A stretch of 64,000 bases of DNA, taken from the NCBI GenBank assembly GCA_030377865.1, contig JAUCGA010000008.1:18499-82498 (forward strand), read 5' to 3'. Shown one piece after another: positions 8,171-16,887 of the stretch. The stretch comes from Anaerolineales bacterium HSG25 (lineage in GTDB: Bacteria > Chloroflexota > Anaerolineae > 4572-78 > J111). The position numbers and the translations under genes are program-made. How positions within the stretch are numbered: the stretch's first letter is position 1; each line of letters begins with the position of its first letter. The notes under the pieces are model-generated. The model did not search any database. It was not told the origin of the DNA and saw nothing but the letters and a program-made list of their open reading frames with translations.

Positions 8171-10900
8171 CTAGAGGATTCGTTTTTTTGCAGGGTTGCA
8201 AAAATTGGTTGAGGTTTGTTTTTTACTGACTTGTTGCCAAGCGACCAATTTGGCTAATACATTTGGCGATTTTGCTAATAAATCCTGCCGATTTTTCCAG
8301 AAGAATGCTAAATCTTGGCCGAGTTTAGCCAAGATTTGGGTATGATCATAACAGTCGGTTATCCGTTTATGGGTCTGGCTCAGTTGGGCTTCAACGACAT
8401 AAGGTTTGTGATATTCATGCAAAGCGATCAATGGTAAGCCTAGTTTGTAAAACCTTAGAGCCGCCTCATACTCCCCATCGCAAATTGCCAAATCGGCAAC
8501 ATGCCGATAAAAAGAGCCTCGTAGTCGTAGAAAAAACTCATTATTGGTGTTGGTATACTGCTTCTCATGCAGATCATATAGGCTCTGCCACTGATAATAT
8601 TTCTTAAAATCCCACATGAGGGCCGTTAAATCAACAAAGCTTTTGTAATCGTTAAACTGTTCCCCCACCTGTTGGCTAATGTGGCGACATCTTTGAAACC
8701 ATTCGCGGGCCTCGACCAGATTACCCTGTTTCCAATAGACTTGAGCCTGCCAAAAGAAAATCTCCGGTTTCAAACTTCCTGGCCCGTTCTCTAAGGCCCA
8801 CCTAAGATGTTTATTGGCTTCATCTAACTGCCCCAGCATCATCAACGTATTCGCCATCTGGCAACGTACTGTACTCATCAGTTCGATATTATCCGCGTGA
8901 GTAAAGATATCAAGTGCTTGCTCGTAATAGCCAATCGCCTGATCTGGGCGATTAAAACGCCATGATATTTCGCCCAGAGTTTTGTAGGTTAGCCCCATCC
9001 CTTTGGGCGATTCTAAGGTCCCCCATAGCTCCAACGCCTCGTAACAGTTTTGAAAAGCCTCGCTCTGATGCCCTTTCATGGTGTTAACGTAGGCCAGATT
9101 CGTAAGCGTTTGGGCAACCTGCTCGGTATTGTTTTGTTCGACACTTAAGGTAAACGCGGTCAAATAATCCTCTAAGGCGGCGTTGTAGTTACCTCGATTT
9201 TGGTACACCCAACCTCGTCCGTTTAAGGCACGTAACAACTTATTCGCTAACTCGTGCGTTCGACATATCGCCACCACCTCGTTAAGGGAGGCGATTCCCA
9301 CTAGTAGGTGACCCAGCTTAATTTCAGCCTCAGCTCGTTGAATCAAAAACTCAGCTTGATGGGATAAAGTAAGATTTGGTTGAGCCAAAAGCTGACTGGC
9401 TAACTGATGTATGGCTTCATATTGACCTCGATCAGCCAGATACCATAGTTGACGAATATTTACTTCGTAAGTTTGGTCGGCGGTCAGTTGGTCAAGATAA
9501 GGGCGAATGATTGCCAGTAGAATAGCCCGAAAGGAAAGTTGATGAGCTAAGGTAGCTTGACCAAATAACTCGATAAACAGGTCAAATCCCTGTTTGAGGT
9601 CTATGACTAATATATGGATTAAACGTTGGCCTTTAAGATGCCATAAACGTCCCTCCAAAACATCCTTTTGCAAAAAATGGGCTAACTGTTCGGTGGGAGC
9701 AGTGATGATGAGTTGTTCGATTTCGACCAGATTTTGAGCAATCTCTCCAATCTGCTGGTTGAGGTAGGTTGCCGCTAACCTGCTGTCTCGTCGTCGTCGT
9801 TGTTGGTCTGGGTCAACATTGGGCCATACATATTGGCTGACCATGCGCCGCATTTCGTCATGCAACGAGATACGTTGATCCGGCAGTTGTTTGATGAACA
9901 CATAGGCTAATACCTGCTCTAACATCTGTTGCGCGGTCTGGTACGATGTTTTGAGTAAAACTTGAACTAACTGCGGGTCAAGAGGATAGACTCGCGACAT
10001 CGTTAAAATGAGTCGGTCTAAAGGAGTGCGAATATTAACGATATGATTAACGAGTTGGGCTTCAAAGATTTGTTGTTGGACTTGCAACGCTTCAGGGGAG
10101 AGCATTTGTAGCCGCTCTAGTTGTAATTCGGTTAGCCAAGGTAATGAGATAGAACGAGCCAACCATTCGATCGCCAAATCGATCAAAATGGGTCGTCCTT
10201 GAGCTAGTAATAATATTTTAGCGGCTAAATTGGCTTCTAAAACAAGATGATTCTGAGCCTGTTTGTGTTGCATGTAGATTTCACTGGCTAACGGTGATAG
10301 AGGGCTAAGGCTGATAAGTTGGCCGGGCTGACCAATTTGGGTTTGCCAAAACTGAGCAATACGAGTTGCGTTACGTCCGGCCATGATGAGTACACAGTTA
10401 TTTAATCCTGCTACAATTTGAGACAGATACACGCCATCCTCAGATTCCATCAGAGTTTCGGTGGTGTCAAACAGTAACACCACCCGATGCTGTTTGGCAA
10501 CTTGGTTAAAGCAGGTCACAAAATCATGGTTGATGAGTTCAAACTCCTGTTGTAGAAACCGTTTGCTCATCCCTTTTACTTTTAAGAGACGTAGTTGTAA
10601 TAGCTTTTGCAAATACGGCTCAAAGGCTCGCTCCCCCAATATTTGAGCAATACGGTATCTGACATTACGGGCAATATGGTAGACCTGGTCATCAAAGTCG
10701 ATAATGTTACCGACCAGTAGTTGCCCTTGCTGAGTATCATCGGTTTGATAACGCTGATATATCTCTTGCAACAACCGAGTTTTGCCCAAACCACCTGCCG
10801 CGTTGATAAATACCAAACGTGAGTTCGGCCAATCACCGACCACATGTTCGATGTGGGTTAGTTCTGTATCACGTCCAACAAAAATTCTATCGTCAGTCAA
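8171..10900 (-). CDS. STAND-type ATPase with C-terminal TPR array
   Basis: A 909-aa cytoplasmic protein. The N-terminus reads FVGRDTEL, then a P-loop NAAGGLGKT with Lys40, and a Walker B-like strand VVLLFDTTE at about residues 150-160. This is the AAA_16/NB-ARC-like arrangement of signal-transducing ATPases. From about residue 480 to 800 there are tetratricopeptide-like helical pairs (for example GRGWVYQNRGNYNAALEDY and YKTLGEISWRFNRPDQAI). No effector or DNA-binding domain is recognisable at either end. It lies 33 bp downstream of another NTPase gene on the same strand, and the two probably share a transcript. Such proteins act as switches in regulation or in defence; which applies here cannot be read from sequence. 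Confidence 0.8.
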   Translation of the reverse strand: MTDDRIFVGRDTELTHIEHVVGDWPNSRLVFINAAGGLGKTRLLQEIYQRYQTDDTQQGQLLVGNIIDFDDQVYHIARNVRYRIAQILGERAFEPYLQKLLQLRLLKVKGMSKRFLQQEFELINHDFVTCFNQVAKQHRVVLLFDTTETLMESEDGVYLSQIVAGLNNCVLIMAGRNATRIAQFWQTQIGQPGQLISLSPLSPLASEIYMQHKQAQNHLVLEANLAAKILLLAQGRPILIDLAIEWLARSISLPWLTELQLERLQMLSPEALQVQQQIFEAQLVNHIVNIRTPLDRLILTMSRVYPLDPQLVQVLLKTSYQTAQQMLEQVLAYVFIKQLPDQRISLHDEMRRMVSQYVWPNVDPDQQRRRRDSRLAATYLNQQIGEIAQNLVEIEQLIITAPTEQLAHFLQKDVLEGRLWHLKGQRLIHILVIDLKQGFDLFIELFGQATLAHQLSFRAILLAIIRPYLDQLTADQTYEVNIRQLWYLADRGQYEAIHQLASQLLAQPNLTLSHQAEFLIQRAEAEIKLGHLLVGIASLNEVVAICRTHELANKLLRALNGRGWVYQNRGNYNAALEDYLTAFTLSVEQNNTEQVAQTLTNLAYVNTMKGHQSEAFQNCYEALELWGTLESPKGMGLTYKTLGEISWRFNRPDQAIGYYEQALDIFTHADNIELMSTVRCQMANTLMMLGQLDEANKHLRWALENGPGSLKPEIFFWQAQVYWKQGNLVEAREWFQRCRHISQQVGEQFNDYKSFVDLTALMWDFKKYYQWQSLYDLHEKQYTNTNNEFFLRLRGSFYRHVADLAICDGEYEAALRFYKLGLPLIALHEYHKPYVVEAQLSQTHKRITDCYDHTQILAKLGQDLAFFWKNRQDLLAKSPNVLAKLVAWQQVSKKQTSTNFCNPAKKRIL

Positions 10901-10933
10901 GATGATTTTTTTCTCCTCAAATATATGTACAAG

Positions 10934-12625
10934 TTAATTACTGACGCTAACGGAATCTCTCGTAGCATTTAGTTGGTTAAAGAATAGATCAATCTGTTGA
11001 AGGAGCATGGTATAAGGCTTGTTACTGTACTGTTGGTCTCGTAAACAGTAGTTAATCATAAACTGAAACTGCTCATCCCGTTTGAGTGCTTGCCGTAGCG
11101 CATTTTTTTCTTCATAGGGATTTCGTTGATCAACCAAATATTGTAATGCTTTTGGTAACATATCTTTTAAAAAATGTTGGCGAAATGTTTGCCTTGTATA
11201 AACCTCGGTTAACGCAGTTGTGTTTTGTAATAACGTGTAATAGAGGTATTCGATTAGCCACATTTCGGGAACAGAAACAGCTGATTGCTGGAGTCTCGTG
11301 ATACAGGTTTGTTGAGCCAACTTGAGGTTGTTAGGTTGTTGTTGCCAATGAGCTAATAGCACCGCATGCAATGTTTTATTGTGTAGTAACCGCCCCGATT
11401 CAGTCCAATCGAACATGTGGGTTAAGGTCAAACTATCTGCCAAATGATACGCATCATCATAGCCCCATATATGGTCATTCTCAATCAGATAAGCGAGTAA
11501 ATTATAACTTAAATATCGAAAAACCCCTAACTGCATGACTACAGTTTGTAGTTTATAGGGAATACTCGCTCGAAAATCGGAAAAGGTTTTAGCGACAATC
11601 TTCTTAATTTGTGGCTCAAAAAAATCGACAAACTCGTCAGGCGGTAAATTACCCATAGTTTGGTATAGACCTAATAGTTTGTTGACCGTCTCTGGATGCC
11701 CACCACTGATGAACATCAGATGAGTGGTCAGTTGCGAGATTGTATCAGCCGTTAGCATCGGAGGAAGGCATTTTGTGACTAGTTGATACAGCGTTTCATA
11801 GTCAAAAGGTAGCAACGAAACAATTTTCATCTGGATGGGGGGGCTAAAAAGAGAATTGTAATGACCGGCCAAATACCGTCCGGCACAGATAACTAGAAAA
11901 CTAGAGGATTTATCTTGAAAAAAGCTATCGACCCGTAAACTTTTTTCCACAAACGGAATAAACTCGGTTAATAGTTCATCAAATATATGGAGATTATGCC
12001 GGTTGGCAAAGTCTATAAAGAACACTATCCCTCGTTGGGTGACGGCTGAACGGCGATACAGACGTAACATAGTCCCTAATTGTAACCCCATAAGTTTGAT
12101 ATTGCTTGTATCTCCTTCATAAACGAGACCGCAGTCTCGAAAAACCTGTTGCACAACTTGAATCGATGTTTGATTTGAGGTTAGGGTTATAAATTGACCG
12201 TAATAGCCTTGATTTAAGAAATTATTTTTCAGTTCAATAAGTAAATGGGTTTTACCGTAACCAGCCGGAGCATCGACAAGGTGATAAGGGGGGGAGGCAA
12301 TGATTTGTTGTTTAAGTTGAGCTTGATCGATAAAAACAGGGGCGTATGTTTTGCCGGGCTGATGGTCATGGCTGGTATATGGTGCCTGGTGATGATATTG
12401 AGTGGGGTTATGTTTTTCGGCCCAAGCTAACAATGTGGTAAACTGATAGGTCTGCGCGGCATGGTCAATAATCCGCTCAACCATGGTCGATTGTTCTATC
12501 TGAGGAGCAAAACTGTCATAAACAGCTTGCCAATTGGGGGTATCATAGCAAAAAAAGACCAGCTCTTCCCTACTGAACCTTTGGGTAAGTAGTGTAAATA
12601 TTTTGCGTCGGTCGTAGTGGTTCAT
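10934..12625 (-). CDS. P-loop NTPase with effector-associated-like N-terminal domain
   Basis: A 563-aa protein. Residues 1-75 form a helical module (IFTLLTQRFSREELVFFCYD ... LLAWAEKHNP) that resembles the death-like effector-associated adaptor domains found on bacterial conflict NTPases and caspase-like proteins. A linker is followed by a MalT-like P-loop APAGYGKT (119-126) and a Walker B-like strand RGIVFFIDFANR. The C-terminal half is helical with no recognised fold. It sits just upstream of a STAND/TPR ATPase, which supports a two-component switch. The adaptor call is by pattern and needs a profile search. No enzymatic effector gene with a matching adaptor is seen nearby. Confidence 0.65.
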   Translation of the reverse strand: MNHYDRRKIFTLLTQRFSREELVFFCYDTPNWQAVYDSFAPQIEQSTMVERIIDHAAQTYQFTTLLAWAEKHNPTQYHHQAPYTSHDHQPGKTYAPVFIDQAQLKQQIIASPPYHLVDAPAGYGKTHLLIELKNNFLNQGYYGQFITLTSNQTSIQVVQQVFRDCGLVYEGDTSNIKLMGLQLGTMLRLYRRSAVTQRGIVFFIDFANRHNLHIFDELLTEFIPFVEKSLRVDSFFQDKSSSFLVICAGRYLAGHYNSLFSPPIQMKIVSLLPFDYETLYQLVTKCLPPMLTADTISQLTTHLMFISGGHPETVNKLLGLYQTMGNLPPDEFVDFFEPQIKKIVAKTFSDFRASIPYKLQTVVMQLGVFRYLSYNLLAYLIENDHIWGYDDAYHLADSLTLTHMFDWTESGRLLHNKTLHAVLLAHWQQQPNNLKLAQQTCITRLQQSAVSVPEMWLIEYLYYTLLQNTTALTEVYTRQTFRQHFLKDMLPKALQYLVDQRNPYEEKNALRQALKRDEQFQFMINYCLRDQQYSNKPYTMLLQQIDLFFNQLNATRDSVSVSN

Positions 12626-13063
12626 GGCCGGTCGGTTATCAATAATTGGTTAAAGGTGGTTAGCGTTTCAGAGATTGGTAAAAAAGCCCAAAACAGGGGT
12701 TCAAGGCAAAGCAGACCAATCTCTTATCCGGAGTCGAACAGAGAAATTGGCGGATTGAGACCAAAGCACTGAAACATAATTGCCAAGAAGGCCCGAAGCT
12801 GATATGTTTCGTTGCAAATGAACATATTAATTTACGCTAACATATTAATACTGATCATCGGCTATATTGGGGATTTCTCTTGAGCCGAGCCCTGAATGTT
12901 TTGTTATCACGACATATAAAATCTGATTTTTAAGGGTTGCACGGATTAACATGTTATAGTTATTCCCCTTATTTATGTGCGTATATTGCTTTGCGTGTGA
13001 GTTAAACATTGGCGATGGTCATGGTTTCGGCCATTTTAGGAATATAAGCAAAACACAAAACGT

Positions 13064-13143
13064 AACGCAAGAGATGCAAAAGGCGCGAATGACGCTATGA
13101 GAAAAACGTTTGCGTCATTCGCGTCTCTTGCATCTCTTGCGTT
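13064..13143. repeat. Long near-perfect inverted repeat
   Basis: Two 32-bp arms (13064-13095 and 13112-13143) pair with only two mismatches around a 16-base loop; each arm contains CGCGAATGACGC or its complement and a CAAGAGATGCA stretch. It lies in the 694-bp gap 12626-13319, which has no gene that I can support. There is no U-tract after either arm, so a simple terminator is unlikely. Confidence 0.8.
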
Positions 13144-13319
13144 TAATCTTTTCAACTGGCCCAAACGATGACCAAGGCCCAAACATTCAGGGATCCAACT
13201 TCCTCATTTAGCTATTTTTTTGTGTTACTCCACCCTGATTTAACTCATTCTACTGATTTTGACTGGGGTATTTCCCAAGTTTTCCTTTTGCTCAAAAAGT
13301 ATTCTTTAGGGCTGGCCAG

Positions 13320-14387
13320 TTATTCAATATAAATCGGATTAGTAAAAACCCAACCTCGTTCTTTGCCCCAAACATGGCGATAAGCTTCCACCCGATAAAC
13401 GCCAGGTTGTGTCACTTGCCAATGCAAAAAGCTGTTATAGGTTTCAATAACTGGTCGACCATTGTGAATTAAGCGTAACTTGGCTTTACGAGGACTGCTA
13501 ACATACAGCGTGGCTGTTTTATCTAGGGATAAACTATCTCCCATAATTGCCCGTTGATTACCACTTTTACCCATAAAACGGAAACCATGCGGTGGAGCCA
13601 ACAAGTCATAACTGATAAAACAGTGTCCATGCTGTAAGGCCGACCGAATCTGCTGACGTGCTTTGTTTAATTGACGACTAAGTGGCGTTGATAACAAAAG
13701 GCGGGTGTTGATGCAACGGAAAATATGTTCATAAGGAAAAATTGTCCGAGTAAATCCATACGCTCGAAACGACATGGCATGGGCATCAGCATTGCCAATA
13801 GCTACCAGTTTCCGACCCGTGGAGCATAACAACTCATCCCATTTGGCTAATAGCTCTGGAAAAGGTTGGGCAATGGCGAATTTAGGGAAATAAGCTCCTC
13901 GAAACCCTCTCGGTATAGTCCGCAGTTCCCATTTAACATCGGTCATAGCATTCCATAACTCAATGCCAGTATAGTTATCAACGTCCCAATCAACCCAAGG
14001 ATAAACCACCCCAGCTCTGCCATAGCCCGGTCGTTCTAAAGGATGGGCTAAAAAACAAAGACCATCATTGTCAATAACCGTATCAATTAGTGACTGTGGT
14101 TTTGAGGCTACATGATTCAACTCGAAAGGGGCAAAATAGCATAATAGGTGATTTACTTCGGGGTCTCGGTATGAATCGTTAACTTCTTGTCCCATCAACC
14201 GTAACACATCACGCCCCGTATCATGATCATGATACCAACCCTCTATTCCCTTTAATGAGATGTTGTGGTCAGTATGTATGATAAAATCAAGTCCGGCTCG
14301 AGCCGCGGCCGCGGCCACATCGTCATGAGTTCCTGTTCCATCAGAAGTGGTGGTGTGTAAATGAAGATTTCCGACAATTTCAAACAT
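13320..14387 (-). CDS. PHP-domain metal-dependent hydrolase, CehA/McbA-like
   Basis: A 355-aa PHP-fold protein, expected to be a metal-dependent phosphoesterase or related hydrolase. Metal ligands are visible in order: HLHTTTSDG near residue 9, HTDHN near 38, a Glu in GQEV near 67, HPLERPGYG near 115-125 and GNADAHA near 200. The C-terminal 100 residues look like a small beta domain. Its start is one base after the stop of the upstream gene, which implies translational coupling with that cyclodeaminase-like protein. The substrate is unknown. Confidence 0.8.
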   Translation of the reverse strand: MFEIVGNLHLHTTTSDGTGTHDDVAAAAARAGLDFIIHTDHNISLKGIEGWYHDHDTGRDVLRLMGQEVNDSYRDPEVNHLLCYFAPFELNHVASKPQSLIDTVIDNDGLCFLAHPLERPGYGRAGVVYPWVDWDVDNYTGIELWNAMTDVKWELRTIPRGFRGAYFPKFAIAQPFPELLAKWDELLCSTGRKLVAIGNADAHAMSFRAYGFTRTIFPYEHIFRCINTRLLLSTPLSRQLNKARQQIRSALQHGHCFISYDLLAPPHGFRFMGKSGNQRAIMGDSLSLDKTATLYVSSPRKAKLRLIHNGRPVIETYNSFLHWQVTQPGVYRVEAYRHVWGKERGWVFTNPIYIE

Positions 14388-14388
14388 A

Positions 14389-14949
14389 CTAGAATCGGAA
14401 CAGTCTCAACTCTTGCTTCAGTTCATCACGTACAGCCTGATATTCTTCAATTAAATTTTTGTAGAGCGTGTTTTGTAACTTTTTATCCAATAAAGCAGTT
14501 GCTGTATCTGCTAAATCGATCAACAGGTTGATGGTCATTTCTAAATCGTCAACGACTCGATTAAATGCCGACCCACGAAATTCGGCTAATAGTTTAATGA
14601 CCGTAATACAGGCACGGCTCACTTCAACACAACTCTCACATAATCGTTGTTGGTTGAACAATTGATTTCCCTCCAAATAGGAGGCATGCTCGGCTATAGC
14701 TTTCATCTCTTCATCTAGCCAATGTAATAAATTCTCTTTTGTTCGAGCAATTTTTTCGATACGACGGCTTACCTCATGCCAATTCAACCGATCGACCTGA
14801 TTATCGAGGCTAATTTGAACACAAGCCTCTCCGAGGGCAACCGCTTGTGCGGCTGAGGTGACAAGGACAGCACCAGTCATGGCAGATTGATGATCACTAA
14901 CCTTTGCCACAAATTGCTGAATAGTGGTTTCTGTAATCTGTGCTTTCAT
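14389..14949 (-). CDS. Helical protein, possibly degenerate cyclodeaminase (FTCD C-terminal-like)
   Basis: A 186-aa all-helical protein. The opening TIQQFVAKVSDHQSAMTGAV and the later pattern of long amphipathic helices recall the formimidoyltetrahydrofolate cyclodeaminase fold, which normally begins with a FLxxLASxxPTPGGGSVAAL-type segment. The Gly-rich stretch of that family is lost here, so catalysis is doubtful. AGGAG lies 6-10 bases before the ATG. The PHP hydrolase gene follows after one base. Alternatively it is simply an uncharacterised helical partner of the hydrolase. Confidence 0.5.
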   Translation of the reverse strand: MKAQITETTIQQFVAKVSDHQSAMTGAVLVTSAAQAVALGEACVQISLDNQVDRLNWHEVSRRIEKIARTKENLLHWLDEEMKAIAEHASYLEGNQLFNQQRLCESCVEVSRACITVIKLLAEFRGSAFNRVVDDLEMTINLLIDLADTATALLDKKLQNTLYKNLIEEYQAVRDELKQELRLFRF

Positions 14950-14980
14950 AGTTTACTCCTTTGGCAAAGTTGGTTGTATA

Positions 14981-15112
14981 AGGGCTGTTCAGTTCTAATC
15001 TATATGGGTATAATTGTGACGCTACAAGCGTCACCTACAGTGATTTTGTCAGACATGAGGCCGTGGAGGTCATGCTTGTAGCGTGACGAACATGGAGAAC
15101 TGAACAGCCCTA
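14981..15112. repeat. TIR repeat, GGGCTGTTC family, copy 1
   Basis: About 130 bp between AGGGCTGTTCAGTTCT and its inverted end AGAACTGAACAGCCCT, with an inner inverted pair GTGACGCTACAAGC / GCTTGTAGCGTGAC. Relatives with GTTCGG ends are at 15785-15911 and 16312-16411. It fills most of the gap 14950-15276; the rest is the terminator below and A+T-rich sequence. Confidence 0.75.
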
Positions 15113-15221
15113 GGTTTTATGTAGGTTGACAATGTTACAGTTTTTAATATCTTGATTCAATTTTAGCAACTTGTCGGAAATTAGCTTAAGCTAAAAAACA
15201 TTTTGTCAGATGATAAACAAT

Positions 15222-15261
15222 AAATAAAGCCCTATATCATCATGATAAAAGGGCTTTATTT
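15222..15261 (-). terminator. Rho-independent terminator of the lipoprotein gene
   Basis: A 12-bp perfect stem AAATAAAGCCCT / AGGGCTTTATTT sits directly after the stop of the gene ending at 15277 on the minus strand and is flanked by T-rich sequence on both sides, so it may work in both directions. Confidence 0.7.
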
Positions 15262-15276
15262 TATACCATTTTGTAT

Positions 15277-15753
15277 TTATTTGTCGCATAGTGTAACCGA
15301 TTTTTGTTTATCAGTATGGTATTCGTATTTTTGATTTTGGTGTTCTAATATAATTAGATAACCGGGCGTAATGGCTTGAGCATATACAAACCCATCTTTA
15401 GGACAATCTAAACTACCATCACGCCAATCAACAGCGGTAAGAGAAAATAACCTTATAACCTCTGTTGAAAGATTTAATCGTTCAGCTAAATCAGTTTTTG
15501 CCAGCCTTAACATGGCTTCTTGAATAGAACCATTGACTTCTGATGAGGATTGTTGATGAATATCACCGTCGCTAATTTCTGTACTTGGTTGTTCTGAATG
15601 TTTTATAGTAGTGGCAGATGACGGCATCGTTTCACGAGCTGGTATATCGGTTAAAGGGGCTATATCGTCTTGATGTGGTTGGTTACCACAAGCAAACAAA
15701 GCAAAAACAGCCCACACCATTATCGTAAATGAGAAGTTTTTACTGGTGACCAT
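15277..15753 (-). CDS. Small lipoprotein with a conserved Cys-containing C-terminal domain
   Basis: 158 aa. The N-terminus is a lipoprotein signal with lipobox LFAC, so it should be anchored on the outer face of the membrane. A Ser/Thr-rich spacer leads to a conserved C-terminal domain of about 80 residues: AKTDLAERLNLS, then VDWRDGSLDCP and ITPGYLIILEHQNQKYEYHT ending LC. This WRDGSLxCP / TPGY pattern recurs in small secreted proteins of Chloroflexota and cyanobacteria, with two Cys that may form a disulfide. Function is unknown. It is transcribed alone and followed by a clear terminator. Confidence 0.75.
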   Translation of the reverse strand: MVTSKNFSFTIMVWAVFALFACGNQPHQDDIAPLTDIPARETMPSSATTIKHSEQPSTEISDGDIHQQSSSEVNGSIQEAMLRLAKTDLAERLNLSTEVIRLFSLTAVDWRDGSLDCPKDGFVYAQAITPGYLIILEHQNQKYEYHTDKQKSVTLCDK

Positions 15754-15784
15754 TGTTTTGCTATGTCCCGGTTCTATCCATTAG

Positions 15785-15911
15785 ACTTGTTCGGAAATAA
15801 GGTTTTACACAGGACGGAGTGTCAAAATTGTATTTTGACTGGCAAGAATAAAATTCTTGCACTCCGATGAGCCTCATAAATACTCATTTTTTTATTGCCG
15901 AACAGCCCTAT
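15785..15911. repeat. TIR repeat, GGGCTGTTC family, copy 2
   Basis: Begins near ACTTGTTCGGAAATAA and ends TTGCCGAACAGCCCT. The core carries GGAGTGTCAAAATTGTATTTTG, split by a mismatch, and ATTCTTGCACTCC, a hairpin module also found around 35610-35660. It occupies most of the gap between two genes on the minus strand. Confidence 0.65.
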
Positions 15912-15920
15912 TACAAGAGT

Positions 15921-16220
15921 TTAGTTTAATAAAATATCTTCTACTTTTGTGGGAGACATGCCGACTACAACAATCATTTTTTCTTTTGATTCTCGTCCCG
16001 CGGCAATCTCAATATTTTTCTTTTCGATGCCGAGTTTTTGGCACAAAAAATCTATTAGCTGATCATTGGCAATTCCTTTTGCCGTTTTAGTCGTCATTTT
16101 TACTTTCAAGGCATCCCCATGTTTACCAACCACTTCATTCCTTCTCGCGTAGGGGACTACATGCACAGCAAAGGCCGCACCTTCTTCAGCTTTGGTAATC
16201 TTGAATTCAATTTTACGCAT
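15921..16220 (-). CDS. DUF167 / YggU family protein
   Basis: A 99-aa protein of the DUF167 (YggU) family: the N-terminal basic strand VHVVPYARRNEVVG, then ALKVKMTTKTAKGIANDQLIDFL and a final strand with SKEKMIVVVG. Function is unknown. YggU homologues commonly follow yggT in the pgeF-yggS-proC-yggT cluster, and this gene lies about 390 bp beyond yggT on the same strand, separated by a repeat. Its own AGGAGA ribosome binding site precedes the ATG, so it may be transcribed separately. Confidence 0.85.
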   Translation of the reverse strand: MRKIEFKITKAEEGAAFAVHVVPYARRNEVVGKHGDALKVKMTTKTAKGIANDQLIDFLCQKLGIEKKNIEIAAGRESKEKMIVVVGMSPTKVEDILLN

Positions 16221-16311
16221 GGATAATTCTCCTTGGTATAACAGTCAGTTAAATGGTAGATAACTGGTAATGTTTAACTAATTTTAGAAATACGCCACCA
16301 TATAAGACCTG

Positions 16312-16411
16312 TTCGGCAATAACTTATCATCGTATAAAAACTCAAATTCGAGGTCTGCGGAGTGCAAAAGCTGATTGCTTTTGCACTCCTTTATTGCCGA
16401 ACAGCCCTATA
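16312..16411. repeat. TIR repeat, GGGCTGTTC family, copy 3, with neighbouring hairpin
   Basis: ACCTGTTCGGCAATAA and TTATTGCCGAACAGCCCT are the inverted ends; the core holds GGAGTGCAAAAGC / GCTTTTGCACTCC. From 16488 to 16603 a second unit lies between CAATCTCCCAAGAA and GGGAGATTTATTTTCTTGG; a fragment of it recurs at 31231-31255. No gene is seen in 16221-16605. Confidence 0.7.
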
Positions 16412-16605
16412 AACCAGCACTAAAAATATATAATAAATTGGGAATATTAGCTTAAATGTAAGCAACTAAGGCCGTTCTAATTTTTACAATCTCCCAAGAA
16501 CCGTTGGCTGAGATTTCGGCGTGAGCGCTCAGTCGAACACTTGCCGAAGCCAGTTCCCTTCGATAAGCTCAGGGAACAGTGGGAGATTTATTTTCTTGGA
16601 ACTAT

Positions 16606-16887
16606 CTAAAAAGACCGGACACCGAGTAACATAAGTAGTAATCCTTCAATAACTTGTAAGCCAATTAAAGCTACAATCGGACTAAGATCAATCATGCTGA
16701 TGGTAAAATATGGTCTTAACGGCTCCATAATTGGATTGGTAACAGAGTACAGAAACTGAACCGCTGGGTGATATGGATCAATACGAATATTTGCCATTGG
16801 TAGCCACGACATCAATACTCTAATTAAAATAGCCCACCATAATGATTGAAATACTATCGTAATAAGAAGAGCTAACAGATTAGCCAT
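16606..16887 (-). CDS. yggT: YggT family integral membrane protein
   Basis: A 93-aa protein with two hydrophobic segments (about 5-25 and 65-88) flanking the conserved RVLMSWLPM and ITNPIMEPLRPY-like stretch (here SVTNPIMEPLRPYF). YggT proteins are inner-membrane proteins of uncertain role, linked to division and osmotic stress in other bacteria. The start overlaps the end of proC by 8 bp, so they are co-translated as the tail of the pgeF-yggS-proC-yggT operon. Confidence 0.9.
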   Translation of the reverse strand: MANLLALLITIVFQSLWWAILIRVLMSWLPMANIRIDPYHPAVQFLYSVTNPIMEPLRPYFTISMIDLSPIVALIGLQVIEGLLLMLLGVRSF

